This document shows positions 54,716 through 64,000 of a DNA stretch of 64,000 bases, one piece after another. Within the stretch, counting starts at the first letter, position 1; each line of letters opens with the position of its first letter. A program made the position numbers and the translations under genes. A model generated the notes under the pieces. It made no database searches. It saw nothing but the letters and a program-made list of their open reading frames with translations, and was not told where the DNA came from. The stretch comes from Mycolicibacterium goodii (GTDB taxonomy: Bacteria; Actinomycetota; Actinomycetes; Mycobacteriales; Mycobacteriaceae), in NCBI RefSeq assembly GCF_001187505.1, contig NZ_CP012150.1:5180048-5244047 (forward strand), given 5' to 3'.

Positions 54716-55701
54716 ACCAGGCTCCGCTGCGGGCTCACGGCGGTCATCCCGTTGCGCTCGAACCATTGCACGTAGTCGTCGACGCGTTCGGTGGCCGAGT
54801 GGTCGATGCCGGTGAGCGCGAGTTGGAACTGCGACACCTGCTGTCCGCCGAGTCGGAGCACCTCACCGTCGAGGATGCGCACGTCGGTGTCGAGATCGCG
54901 CGCCAACGCGCTGAGGAACGAACCCGACGCGTCGGCGCCGGCGTGGACATTGAGGATCAGTTCACCGCCGGTGGGCGGCGGCGGGTCGCCAAGGGGAGGC
55001 AGCAGGCCCGACGCCGGGTCTCCCGCCACCTCGGCCAGGGTGCCCTGCGCGACGACGCGGCCCTCGCTGAGCACGGTCACCCGGTCGGCGATCTGACGCA
55101 CGATCGACAGGTCGTGGGTGATCAACAACACGGTGACGTCGAGTTCGTCGCGCAGGCTGGTCAGCAGGGTCAGGATCTCCTGCGTGGTGGCGGGATCCAG
55201 GGCGCTGGTGGGTTCGTCGGCCAGGATGACGGTGGGGTGGGCCGCCAGGGCGCGGGCGATGCCCACGCGCTGCTGCTGGCCGCCCGACAGTTGCGCCGGG
55301 TAGGCGTCGCCGCGGTCCGGCAGCCCGACCAGCTCGAGCAGTTCCTGCGCCCGGAACCACCGCTTCCTGCGGTCCCAGCCCGCGATCTCCAGCGGGTACT
55401 CGATGTTGGCGCGTGCCGTGCGGTTGTCGAGCAGGTTGGCCGACTGGAACACGTTCCCCAGCCGGCGCCGGGCGCCGCGCAGTTCCTTCTCCGACAGCGC
55501 GGTCAGGTCCTGCCCGTCGAGCACGACGCGGCCGCGGGTGGGGCGTTCGAGCAGCGCGATGTTGCGCACCAGGGTGCTCTTACCCGATCCGCTGCTTCCC
55601 ACGACACCGAGGATCTCGCCCTGGTCGACGGAGATCGACACGCCTTCGAGAGCTCGCGTCGTTCCGTAGAACTTCGTGAGGTCTTCGGTGTAGATCGACA
55701 T
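54712..55701 (-). CDS. metN: Methionine ABC transporter ATP-binding protein MetN
   Basis: ATPase of the methionine importer, 329 residues. Walker [10 protein letters not shown] near 36-44, signature LSGGQQQRV near 138-146, Walker [13 protein letters not shown]. The C-terminal 80 residues match the NIL (ACT-like) domain that binds methionine and inhibits transport when cell methionine is high. ATG 55701 is favoured because AGG lies six bases before it; GTG 55704 is possible. The 166 bp upstream contain a candidate operator (55742-55758) and the metK terminator. Confidence 0.93.
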   Translation of the reverse strand: MSIYTEDLTKFYGTTRALEGVSISVDQGEILGVVGSSGSGKSTLVRNIALLERPTRGRVVLDGQDLTALSEKELRGARRRLGNVFQSANLLDNRTARANIEYPLEIAGWDRRKRWFRAQELLELVGLPDRGDAYPAQLSGGQQQRVGIARALAAHPTVILADEPTSALDPATTQEILTLLTSLRDELDVTVLLITHDLSIVRQIADRVTVLSEGRVVAQGTLAEVAGDPASGLLPPLGDPPPPTGGELILNVHAGADASGSFLSALARDLDTDVRILDGEVLRLGGQQVSQFQLALTGIDHSATERVDDYVQWFERNGMTAVSPQRSLV

Positions 55702-55741
55702 CACTCACCTATCTGCCCGTCTTTCGAACGGAGCGAACTGT

Positions 55742-55758
55742 AAACGGTTGGAACGTTT
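55742..55758. promoter_or_regulatory. Inverted repeat upstream of metN (possible operator)
   Basis: AAACG and CGTTT separated by seven bases, centred about 50 bp before metN. It does not match the McbR site I know from corynebacteria. A methionine- or SAM-responsive repressor site is a guess. No SAM-I or SAM-IV riboswitch core was recognised here. Confidence 0.3.
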
Positions 55759-55808
55759 CAATCCAGGGTTGTGCTCATCGCACTTTTATTGCGCCGACCG
55801 ACGCAAAA

Positions 55809-55836
55809 CTGCCCAATTTCCGAAGAAATTGGGCAG
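55809..55836 (-). terminator. Rho-independent terminator of metK
   Basis: Perfect 12-bp stem (CTGCCCAATTTC / GAAATTGGGCAG) closed by a TTCG tetraloop on the minus strand and followed by TTTTG. It lies 34 bases after the metK stop and separates metK from metNIQ. One of the few classic terminators in this GC-rich window. Confidence 0.85.
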
Positions 55837-55870
55837 CTCTACGTTGCTCGGCGGAAAAATTACACCGGGA

Positions 55871-57069
55871 TCACACCGAGGCCTTGAGGTCGTCGACCTT
55901 GTTGGTCTGCTCCCAGGGCAGCTCGATGTCGGTGCGGCCGAAGTGGCCGTACGCGGCGGTCTGGGCGTAGATCGGGCGCAGCAGGTCCAGGTCGCGCACG
56001 ATCGCGGCCGGACGCAGATCGAACACCGTCGAGATGGCCTTCTCGATGCGGGCCGGGTCGACGGTCTCGGTGCCGAAGGTCTCGACGAACAGACCGACCG
56101 GGGCGGCCTTGCCGATCGCGTAGGCGACCTGCACCTCGACGCGCTGGGCCAGGCCCGCCGCGACGACATTCTTGGCGACCCAGCGCATCGCGTAGGCGGC
56201 CGAACGGTCCACCTTTGACGGATCCTTGCCCGAGAAGGCGCCGCCACCGTGGCGGGCCCAGCCGCCGTAGGTGTCGACGATGATCTTGCGGCCGGTCAGG
56301 CCCGCGTCGCCCATGGGGCCGCCGAGGACGAACTTTCCGGTCGGGTTGACCAGCAGGCGGTAATCGGAGGTGTCGAGCGTCTCGTGGCCCAGATCGGCGA
56401 GCACGGTGTTGACGACCTTCTCGCGGATGTCGGGCGTGAGGGTGCCGTCCAGGTCGACGCCGTCGGCGTGCTGGGTGGACAGCACGACGGTGTCCAGCCG
56501 CACCGGGGTGGTCCCGTCGTACTGGATGGTGACCTGGGTCTTGCCGTCCGGACGCAGGTAGTCCAGGACGCCGTTCTTGCGCACCTCGGTGAGCCTGCGA
56601 GCCAGGCGGTGGGCCAGCGCGATCGGCAGCGGCATGAGTTCGGGGTGTCGCCGATGGCGTAGCCGAACATCAGGCCCTGGTCGCCGGCACCCTGCAGGTC
56701 CAGCGGGTCGGCCTTGCCCTCGACGCGGGTCTCGTGGGCCGTGTCGACACCCTGCGCGATGTCCGGCGACTGCGCGCCGATCGCGACGTTGACGCCGCAC
56801 GAGGCACCGTCGAAGCCCTTGGTCGACGAGTCGTAGCCGATCTCGAGGATCCGGTCGCGCACGATCTTGGGGATGTCGGCGTAGGCCGTGGTCGTCACCT
56901 CACCGGCGACGTGCACCTGGCCCGTGGTGACCAGCGTCTCGACGGCGACGCGGGACTTGGGGTCCTGCTCCAGCAGTGCGTCGAGCACAGAGTCGCTGAT
57001 CGCGTCACAGATCTTGTCGGGGTGCCCTTCGGTTACCGACTCACTGGTAAACAGGCGACCTTTGCTCAC
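55871..57069 (-). CDS. metK: S-adenosylmethionine synthetase, interrupted by an apparent 1-nt deletion
   Basis: Makes SAM from methionine and ATP. The frame from GTG 57069 gives residues 1-142 of a normal MetK ([23 protein letters not shown] near 8-30, [12 protein letters not shown] near 125-136). At the C run complementary to G 56642-56645 the sequence shifts by one base; the remainder continues in another frame as [16 protein letters not shown], then [19 protein letters not shown], to the stop at 55871. With one base restored the protein would have about 399 residues, the family's length, with all motifs. As SAM synthesis is essential, a sequencing error is more likely than a dead gene. GAAGGA lies before the GTG. 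Confidence 0.9.
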
Positions 57070-57119
57070 GGTCCGCGTCCTTCCCTCGAAAATCTCAAAC
57101 TAGTTAGTCGGGCGAACAT
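57066..57119 (-). CDS. Possible 17-codon leader ORF overlapping the metK start
   Basis: ATG at 57119 opens a frame of 17 residues ([17 protein letters not shown]) whose TGA overlaps the metK GTG by four bases (GTGA). AGGG about nine bases upstream is a weak ribosome-binding site. It contains only the starting methionine, so a simple methionine-codon attenuator is not evident, but translational coupling to metK is possible. The rest of 57120-57208 has no gene that I can support. Confidence 0.35.
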   Translation of the reverse strand: MFARLTSLRFSREGRGP

Positions 57120-57208
57120 GAGTTCTGCCCTGTTGCACCCAAGCGCCTGGGACGCTGACGCGCAACCCTTTCGCGCACCTGGATGCTGGTCCTGTTATGT
57201 GGTCCCCG

Positions 57209-58453
57209 CTACCCGTCCTGGCTCTTCAGGAAGGCCGCAATCGAGTCCACGATACGGGTGGCCATCAGCGTCTTCGAACCGTGCTCCAGCGCGGACTCGG
57301 TGCCATCGGCGCTCAGCAACCATCCGTCGTTGTGGTCGACCTCGAATGCCCTGTTCTCCCCTACGGCGTTGACGACCAGCAGGTCACAGCCTTTACGCTT
57401 CAGTTTCGCCCGCGCGTGGAACAGCACGTCGCCGTTGGCGTCGCCGGTTTCGGCGGCGAATCCGACGATCGCGCGCATGTTTGGCAACTGTCCCTCGGCC
57501 CTCGCGCGAACCGCACCGGCCAGCACGTCGTCGTTGCGGACGAGATCGATCGAGCTGGGTTCCGAGGCGCCCTTCTTGATCTTGGCCGCGGCCACCTGCG
57601 CGGGACGGAAGTCCGCGACGGCCGCGGCCATCACCAGGACATGCGCGTCGGGGGCGTGCTTGGACACCGCGTCGCGCAGCTGGGTCGCCGAGCCGATGTG
57701 GACCATCTCGACTCCCGCCGGGTCGATCAGGCCTGCGGTGTTGCCCGCGATGAGCGTCACGTCGGCGCCGCGCTGGGCCATGACCCGCGCCACGGCGTAA
57801 CCCTGCTTGCCGGAGCTGCGGTTGCCGATGAAGCGCACCGGATCGATGGGCTCACGGGTGCCACCGGCGGTCACCAGGGCCTTGACGCCGGACAGGTCGT
57901 ACGGGAGTGCGTCGGAGCGTTCCAGCAGCAGCTGGGCGAGCGTGGTGATCTCTTCGGCCTCGGGCAGGCGCCCCGGGCCGCTGTCGGCGCCCGTGAGGCG
58001 GCCTGCGGCCGGTTCCAGCACCACCGCGCCGCGACGACGCAGCGTGGCGACGTTGTCGACGGTGGCCGGGTGCAGCCACATCTCGGTGTGCATCGCGGGC
58101 GCGAACATGACCGGACATCGCGCGGTCAGCAGCGTCGCGGTCAGCAGGTCGTCGGCGCGTCCCGCGGCCGCCCGGGCCAGGAGATCAGCGGTGGCGGGTG
58201 CGATGACGACGAGGTCTGCTTGCTGGCCGATGCGGACGTGCTGCACCTCGTGGACGTCGGTGAACACGCCGGTGTGCACCGGGTTGCCGGACAGCGCCTC
58301 GAACGTCGCGGCGCCGACGAAGCGCAACGCGGACTCGGTGGGCACGACCCGCACCGAATGTCCGGCCTCGGTGAGTTGACGGACCACCGTGCACGCCTTG
58401 TAGGCGGCGATTCCGCCGGCGACGCCGACGACGATTCGGCTGCGCGCGCTCAC
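57209..58453 (-). CDS. coaBC: Bifunctional CoaBC (phosphopantothenoylcysteine synthetase/decarboxylase)
   Basis: Two consecutive steps of coenzyme A synthesis; 414 residues. The N-terminal flavin decarboxylase CoaC has VGVAGGIAAYKA near 8-19, the catalytic His in NPVHTGVF near 57-64 and the PAMHTEMW motif near 118-125. The C-terminal synthetase CoaB has VTAGGTREPIDPVRFIGNRSSGKQGYA near 190-216. GAGGG precedes the GTG. It follows rpoZ by 18 bp. Confidence 0.95.
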   Translation of the reverse strand: MSARSRIVVGVAGGIAAYKACTVVRQLTEAGHSVRVVPTESALRFVGAATFEALSGNPVHTGVFTDVHEVQHVRIGQQADLVVIAPATADLLARAAAGRADDLLTATLLTARCPVMFAPAMHTEMWLHPATVDNVATLRRRGAVVLEPAAGRLTGADSGPGRLPEAEEITTLAQLLLERSDALPYDLSGVKALVTAGGTREPIDPVRFIGNRSSGKQGYAVARVMAQRGADVTLIAGNTAGLIDPAGVEMVHIGSATQLRDAVSKHAPDAHVLVMAAAVADFRPAQVAAAKIKKGASEPSSIDLVRNDDVLAGAVRARAEGQLPNMRAIVGFAAETGDANGDVLFHARAKLKRKGCDLLVVNAVGENRAFEVDHNDGWLLSADGTESALEHGSKTLMATRIVDSIAAFLKSQDG

Positions 58454-58471
58454 GAACCGACCCTCGCCCGG

Positions 58472-58795
58472 TTATTCGCCTTCGGTGTGCTCGAGGAGGT
58501 CCCCGTGGATCTCGCGCAGCGCGATCGAGAGGGGCTTCTCCTGCAGGCCGGGCTCGACCAGCGGGCCGACGTATTCGAGGATGCCGTCGCCGAGCTGGTT
58601 GTAGTAGTCGTTGATCTGGCGGGCCCGCTTGGCCGCGTAGATCACCAGCGCGTACTTGCTCGACACGCGCTCGAGCAACTCGTCGATGGGCGGGTTGGTG
58701 ATGCCCAGCGGCGTGTCGTAGGCGCTGGCGGCGGACGAGTCGATACCGAGGTCGTCCACAGCGTTCAGCTGCGCATCGGCGTGCGAGGTGCTCAC
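58472..58795 (-). CDS. rpoZ: RNA polymerase omega subunit
   Basis: Small subunit that helps assemble beta-prime into RNA polymerase; 107 residues. The conserved part is [38 protein letters not shown] near 31-68. The first 25 residues are a variable acidic tail. AGGAGA precedes the GTG. Located between gmk and coaBC, as in most actinobacteria. Confidence 0.96.
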   Translation of the reverse strand: MSTSHADAQLNAVDDLGIDSSAASAYDTPLGITNPPIDELLERVSSKYALVIYAAKRARQINDYYNQLGDGILEYVGPLVEPGLQEKPLSIALREIHGDLLEHTEGE

Positions 58796-58907
58796 GAAAA
58801 AGTCTCCTGGCGGTTGTGGTTACGAATGCCGTGAATGCATTTGTGAACAGCGTTGCTGGTGGCTCACAGACCCAGTTGCGCCCGAGTTCGTCGGTCGGCA
58901 CGGTGAG

Positions 58908-59516
58908 TCATCGACTGTCCACCAGCAAGGATACCAATTCCGCGCATGCCGAATCCAACTGCCGGTTCACCACGACCCGGTCGAAATCGGATTGAGCAGC
59001 CATTTCGGCCCTGGCGGTGTCCAGGCGTGTGGCCATCACCTCGGGCGTTTCGGTGCCGCGGCCGGACAGGCGGCGCACCAGTTCGTCCCAGCTCGGCGGG
59101 GCCAGGAACACCGATACGACCTCCGGCATGGCCCGCTTGACGGCCCTGGCGCCGGCCAGGTCGACCTCGATCAGGACCGGCCGGCCCGCCGCGGTGGCGG
59201 CCCGCACCGGCGCGGCCGGGGTGCCCGAGCGGTGCAGCCCGCCGTGGATCTCCGCCCATTCGAGCAGTTCCCCGTTGTCGATCAACTGCTGGAAGCGTTC
59301 CGGGGTGACAAAGGTGTAATCCACGCCGTCGACCTCCCCGGGACGGGGCGCCCTGGTGGTGACGGACACGGAGAAGTACAGGTCAGGGAGCCGCTCCCGC
59401 AGACAGCGGACCACGGTCGACTTCCCGACAGCTGAGGGGCCGGACAGCACGACGACCCGAGCCCTGCGTGCGGGCTCATCGGTCGCGCGATGTCCGGCCC
59501 CACGGCCGACAGTCAA
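58908..59516 (-). CDS. gmk: Guanylate kinase
   Basis: Phosphorylates GMP to GDP; 202 residues. P-loop GPSAVGKST (26-34), [17 protein letters not shown] near 51-67 for GMP binding and LEWAEIHG near 84-91. The only suitable start is TTG 59516, whose ribosome-binding site AAGG overlaps the mihF stop codon, so its translation is probably coupled to mihF. The 112-bp gap to rpoZ has no clear feature. Confidence 0.94.
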   Translation of the reverse strand: MTVGRGAGHRATDEPARRARVVVLSGPSAVGKSTVVRCLRERLPDLYFSVSVTTRAPRPGEVDGVDYTFVTPERFQQLIDNGELLEWAEIHGGLHRSGTPAAPVRAATAAGRPVLIEVDLAGARAVKRAMPEVVSVFLAPPSWDELVRRLSGRGTETPEVMATRLDTARAEMAAQSDFDRVVVNRQLDSACAELVSLLVDSR

Positions 59517-59526
59517 TCTGCGCGCC

Positions 59527-59844
59527 TTAGGACTGGTCGAACTTCTCCAGCAAGGCCTTGCGCTGGCGATCGCCGAGGCCGCGCAGACGGCGGGTCGGGG
59601 CGATCTCCAGTTCGGTCATGATTTCCTGCGCCTTGACCTTGCCCACCTTGGGCAGAGCCTCCAGCAGCGCGGAAACCTTCATCTTGCCGAGGACCTCGTC
59701 GGTCTCGGCGTCGGTGAGCACCTGCTTGAGGTTGGTGCCGCCGCGCTTGAGTCGATCCTTGAGCTCGGCTCGCGCTCGACGTGCGGCAGCAGCCTTCTCC
59801 AACGCTGCCGCGCGCTGTTCGTCGGTCAACTGGGGAAGGGCCAC
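59527..59844 (-). CDS. mihF: Mycobacterial integration host factor mIHF
   Basis: Nucleoid-associated DNA-bending protein and host factor for phage L5 integration; 105 residues. A basic N-terminal helix ([25 protein letters not shown]) is followed by the S13-like helix-hairpin-helix fold ([21 protein letters not shown] near 61-81). Start GTG 59844 has GGAGG six bases upstream. The frame stays open to 60246 but that extension is not conserved-looking and lacks a ribosome-binding site. Essential in M. smegmatis to my knowledge. Confidence 0.93.
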   Translation of the reverse strand: MALPQLTDEQRAAALEKAAAARRARAELKDRLKRGGTNLKQVLTDAETDEVLGKMKVSALLEALPKVGKVKAQEIMTELEIAPTRRLRGLGDRQRKALLEKFDQS

Positions 59845-60343
59845 GGGTTCCTCCGTCTCCTGGCGATCTTCTCGGCCATCACTTGATTTGTCTCGGCTGG
59901 AGCACAAACACAGCCAGCGACGACGACCGTACCCACGCAAGCTGACGAAAGCTAACCCCACCCCCTGGTTACAGCGCCAAAAGCCCAGCGTGTAGTGCAC
60001 CTCGGCGCGCGCCCCCGAACCGTCGTCCGCGCGTCCGGTCGGCGCCGCGATTTCGGCGAATTTTCGGATGTTTTTGCACGTCAACGGTTTTCGTCGGGGC
60101 ACCGCGCGCGCCCAGGAGCCGGCGGTGCCCCGGTCGGGTGCGGGTGGATGGGGCCGCGACCGGCTGTGAAGAAAATTTTCGCTGGTCACGGCGTGTCGGG
60201 CGTGTCGAGGCGCTGACGGGTGGGTCAAATCACGCGGTCGAACCACCTATCGACGACACAACTGACCCATAGCAGATACACAGATCAGCTAAATAACCTT
60301 CGCTCATCGGGGTCATCGAACCCGCGACGAAGGGAAGCCTGAC
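59845..60343. other. Divergent intergenic region between mihF and the collagen-like gene
   Basis: 499 bp without a supported gene. The mihF side (59845-60000) includes TACGGT on the minus strand as a possible -10. The middle is very GC-rich with CGCGCG runs. A seven-bp inverted repeat TGGGTCA (60221-60227) / TGACCCA (60263-60269) lies in front of an AT-rich patch (60285-60300, TAAATAACCT) that may be the promoter of the collagen-like gene. Confidence 0.5.
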
Positions 60344-60835
60344 ATGAACTTCAAGCGCCTGACCTGCACTTTTGCGGTGATCACCGCCGTCGGCGCCGGG
60401 CCACTGGCGGTCGGCGCGGGCGTGGCGGGTGCCGAACCCGGCGGACCAGCATGTGACTTCGGCCGTTGTCAGGGCCCGGCCGGGCCGGGAAACGCCGGTC
60501 CGGGCGGGCATGACCCGGGCGGGCCGGGCGGCCCGATCGGCGCTCCCGGACACCCCGAGGGCCCCGCCGGACCCGCAGGTGACCGCGGTGGACCGGGCGG
60601 TCCCGGCGGGCCGGGCGGTCCCGGCGGTCCGGGCGGTCCCGGCGGTCCGGGCGGTCCCGGCGATCGCGGAGAGGCCCCGCCCGCTCCCCCGCCCGCACTG
60701 GCCTGGCGCGGCATCGACCAGGGCCGCCGGGACCACCAGCCGTTCAACTACCGCGGGCACTGGGTCACGCCGTTGTTCAACCCCGTGTTCAACAACTGGG
60801 GGTTCTGGCTTTTCGGCATCTGGATCCCGCTGTGA
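60344..60835 (+). CDS. Secreted collagen-like Gly-Pro-rich protein
   Basis: A 163-residue protein with a Sec signal peptide (residues 1-30, cleavage after AGA-EP), a Gly-Pro-rich body (33-108) with eight uninterrupted Gly-Pro-Gly units near 83-106, an Ala/Pro stretch, and a C-terminal aromatic block (FNYRGHWVTPLFNPVFNNWGFWLFGIWIPL in two parts, 134-163). GAAGGGA precedes the ATG. The collagen-like pattern predicts an extended triplet structure. The C-terminal aromatic block resembles that of other short mycobacterial secreted proteins and may contact the envelope. No function known. Confidence 0.75.
   Translation: MNFKRLTCTFAVITAVGAGPLAVGAGVAGAEPGGPACDFGRCQGPAGPGNAGPGGHDPGGPGGPIGAPGHPEGPAGPAGDRGGPGGPGGPGGPGGPGGPGGPGGPGDRGEAPPAPPPALAWRGIDQGRRDHQPFNYRGHWVTPLFNPVFNNWGFWLFGIWIPL
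60593..60664 (+). repeat. Four tandem 18-bp units in the collagen-like gene
   Basis: Units at 60593, 60611, 60629 and 60647. The two middle copies are identical; the first and the last differ in their final codon. Each unit codes six residues of the Gly-Pro-Gly pattern, so copy-number change would keep the frame. Confidence 0.9.
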
Positions 60836-60944
60836 TGGCGTGCGCCGCAGAACAATTGGCGAGCTGACCTGAATCCCGTTGCGCGCCAGCGGGTCCAGAC
60901 ACACCGGTTGGCGGCAATCACCGTCGGTTGCGGTCACCGGCCCA

Positions 60945-60950
60945 TACCAT
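60945..60950 (+). promoter_or_regulatory. Putative -10 (TACCAT) for the leaderless DUF2330 gene
   Basis: TACCAT, six bases GGGTGC, then GTG at 60957. This position decides the start codon, since the frame is open upstream to 60879. The GTG is directly followed by a signal peptide, which supports the choice. Confidence 0.5.
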
Positions 60951-60956
60951 GGGTGC

Positions 60957-62063
60957 GTGTCCCGGTGCCTGCGCGTCGCGTTCGTCGCGCTGTTCATCGC
61001 CCTCGGCACCAACGTCGCCGCGCCGGCATGGGCCTGCGGGTGCGGTGCCTACATCCCGGACAACGCCCACGCGGCGGTCACCGACGAACGTGCGCTGATC
61101 ACCTGGGACGGCAGCACGCAGAGCATCCTGATGTCGTTCACGGTGCGGGGCGGCTCGGACCGGGCCGAGTGGGTGATGCCACTGCCCGCGGCCGCGCAGG
61201 TGACCCTCGGTGACGCGGCGGTGTTCGACGAGCTCGCGCGGATCTCCGCTGCGCGCATCGAGTACCGGGATTCGTGGTGGCCGACGTTCGACTGGTTGCG
61301 CGGGTCTTCGGACCGGGTTGCCGATGCGCGTGCCGGGGCTGCCGACGGCGCCGTCACCGTGCTCGGCAGCCAACAGATCGGCCCGTTCACCGTCACGCGC
61401 CTGGCGGCCGGGGATCCGGTGGCGTTGGCCGCGTGGCTGACCGACCGCGGGTTCCCGTACCCGCCCGGGCTGGAGCGCAACATCGCGCCGTACCTGGCCG
61501 AGGGCTGGGAGACCGTCGCAATCCAACTCACCCCCGCGGCGCCGGGTGAGCAGCTCGCGGGAGACCTTCAGCCGCTGCGGTTGTCGTTCACCTCCGACAC
61601 CGTCGTCTACCCCATGCGCCTGTCCCGCGCGGCCGTCGGCACACAGTCGGTCGATCTGTATGTGCTCGGCGAGCACCGCATGGACCCGTCCGCGACGCCC
61701 GTTCCCGGGCGGCTGCCGACGCTGGAGTTCTCCGGCCCGGTCGACGCCTCGGCCGTCGCGCCCGCCCTGCGGCCCTACCTGGAATCCGGTTCGTACCTGA
61801 CCCGTTGGAGCGACCGGATCCCGCAACCGGATCTCATCGACGGCGACTACGTGTTCACCCGGGCCGACACCGACACGGTCTATCAGAAGGTCGTGGTGCT
61901 GACCCGCGACCACGGCGCGGTCAGCGGGTTCGTCCTGTTGGCAGGCGCCGGGGCGGCCGCAGTGCTGACGATCGTCGGTGCGGTCGTGTTGCGGCGCAGA
62001 CGGATCGGACAGACCGCCCTTCCGGCTCAGGCCCAAGCTCAGGCCCAAACTCAGGCGAGGTAG
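60957..62063 (+). CDS. DUF2330 envelope protein
   Basis: A 368-residue secreted or anchored protein. A signal peptide at 1-24 is followed by the Cys-rich start [10 protein letters not shown] of the DUF2330 domain, then long beta-rich parts ([15 protein letters not shown] near 70-84). A C-terminal transmembrane helix lies near 328-350, followed by RRRR and an Ala-Gln repeat tail. Function unknown. GTG 60957 is supported by the leaderless -10 and by the signal peptide starting there. The 3' end overlaps convergent pyrF by 13 bp. Confidence 0.78.
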   Translation: MSRCLRVAFVALFIALGTNVAAPAWACGCGAYIPDNAHAAVTDERALITWDGSTQSILMSFTVRGGSDRAEWVMPLPAAAQVTLGDAAVFDELARISAARIEYRDSWWPTFDWLRGSSDRVADARAGAADGAVTVLGSQQIGPFTVTRLAAGDPVALAAWLTDRGFPYPPGLERNIAPYLAEGWETVAIQLTPAAPGEQLAGDLQPLRLSFTSDTVVYPMRLSRAAVGTQSVDLYVLGEHRMDPSATPVPGRLPTLEFSGPVDASAVAPALRPYLESGSYLTRWSDRIPQPDLIDGDYVFTRADTDTVYQKVVVLTRDHGAVSGFVLLAGAGAAAVLTIVGAVVLRRRRIGQTALPAQAQAQAQTQAR

Positions 62064-62877
62064 GCCACCTGCTCGCGCAGGCGCTCGGCCGCGGCGCGCA
62101 CATCGGCGACCGCGGGACCGGCCCGCAGCACCTCGCGGGAGACCGCGGGCAACAGCCGCCGCGCACCGCCGAGGCCGCCGAGCGCCTCGGGTCTGCCGCC
62201 CTGCGCGCCGACGCCGGGCACCAGGACCGGACCGCGCAATGCGTGCAGGTCCGGCGGTTCGGCCACGGTCGCTCCGATGACGACCCCGAACGGTCCCAGC
62301 GGATCACCGTCGCGGGTCGCCGGATCCGCCGCCCGGTTGGCCCGCGAGACCGCGTCGACGATGGACTGGGCGACGGTCACATCGCCGGCCATGGCGCGTT
62401 GCAGGCCGACGCCTTCGGGATTGGAGGTCGCGGCGAGCACGAACACCCCGCGGCCGTTGGCCGCGGCGGTGTCCAGAAGTGGCTGCAGCGAGCCGAATCC
62501 GAGGTACGGCGACGCCGTCACGGCGTCGGCGGCCAGTGGTGAGTCACCGGCCCACGCCGCGGCATAGGCCGCCATCGTGGAGCCGATGTCGCCGCGTTTG
62601 GCGTCGGCGAGGACCAGCACACCCGAGCCGCGCAGGGCCGCGATGGTGTCCTCCAGCACCGCGAAACCCGCCGAGCCGTACGCCTCGAAGAAGGCCACCT
62701 GTGGTTTGACGATCGCGAAGTCGGCGAACGCCGCCACACAGATTTCGCAGAACGCGCGCAGGCCGTCGGGGTCGACGCTCAACCCCCACGCCTTGAGCAG
62801 CTCGGGGTGCGGGTCGATACCGGGACACAGCGGCCCGCGCGCCGACACCGCGGCGTCGAGCCGCTGCCCGAAACCCG

Positions 62878-62881
<4 letters not shown>
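62051..62881 (-). CDS. pyrF: Orotidine 5'-phosphate decarboxylase (type 2)
   Basis: Last step of UMP synthesis; 276 residues, the longer actinobacterial type. The catalytic Asp-Lys loop is [13 protein letters not shown] near 91-103. [11 protein letters not shown] near 19-29 and [11 protein letters not shown] near 226-236 bind the phosphate. The start overlaps the carB stop by four bases, so pyrimidine genes are coupled. Its 3' end overlaps the convergent DUF2330 gene. Confidence 0.95.

Positions 62882-64000
<1,119 letters not shown>

Noticed and set aside
55705..55870. SAM riboswitch upstream of metN
   Set aside because: No SAM-I or SAM-IV core could be matched; the only strong structure is the metK terminator on the same strand.
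57070..57208. SAM riboswitch before metK
   Set aside because: The expected conserved core is absent; only a possible short leader ORF was kept.
59845..60246. N-terminal extension of mIHF
   Set aside because: The stretch is compositionally unlike a folded domain and the ribosome-binding site lies at the shorter start.

Overview
The window is high-GC actinobacterial chromosome. I recognise it as core genome of a fast-growing mycobacterium, most likely Mycolicibacterium smegmatis or a close relative. The basis is mihF, the lprG-P55 pair inside the riboflavin genes, the uvrC-rapZ-cuvA-whiA cluster, and the tkt-tal-zwf-opcA-pgl and gap-pgk-tpiA-secG blocks. About 54 protein genes are supported. 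I saw no tRNA or rRNA gene, insertion sequence, prophage or CRISPR array.

Layout. 1-4033: a CUT1-type sugar ABC importer (binding lipoprotein cut by the window edge, two permeases, MalK-type ATPase). 4045-6976: an ATP-grasp protein, a quinone oxidoreductase and haem O synthase (ctaB). 7209-13655: the pentose-phosphate operon. 13672-16473: ppc. 16745-24666: a catabolic cassette with an RbsABC-type importer, zinc dehydrogenase, FGGY kinase, SorC/DeoR-type regulator and a DeoC aldolase. 24743-28072: secG, tpiA, pgk, gap. 28165-34699: an SRPBCC-epimerase fusion, then whiA, cuvA, rapZ, uvrC. 34750-37199: gamma-glutamyltransferase and an acetyltransferase. 37217-44619: riboflavin genes (ribH, ribBA, riboflavin synthase, ribD) with lprG-P55 between them, then rpe. 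44674-53083: rsmB, fmt, LemA, DUF2207, priA, a YhhN protein and an esterase. 53100-58453: methionine importer metNIQ, metK and coaBC. 58472-64000: rpoZ, gmk, mihF, a collagen-like secreted protein, a DUF2330 protein, pyrF and the 3' part of carB.

How it fits together. Two sugar importers bracket the pentose-phosphate genes. The cassette at 16.7-24.7 kb probably converts an imported polyol or sugar to a phosphorylated product; its substrate is unknown. Glycolysis, anaplerosis and pentose-phosphate genes are packed within about 21 kb (7.2-28.1 kb). SAM synthetase lies next to a methionine importer.

Main points for a second look: (i) metK is broken by an apparent one-base deletion in a short G run, probably a sequence error because the gene should be essential; (ii) about ten genes share a -10 hexamer TANNNT placed 6-7 nt before an ATG/GTG, the layout of leaderless mycobacterial transcripts, and this also fixes several start codons; (iii) the sugar cassette pairs an FGGY kinase with a DeoC aldolase and carries a 22-bp tandem duplication across the regulator stop; (iv) PriA has lost its helicase motifs; (v) a collagen-like secreted protein is encoded by an 18-bp tandem repeat.
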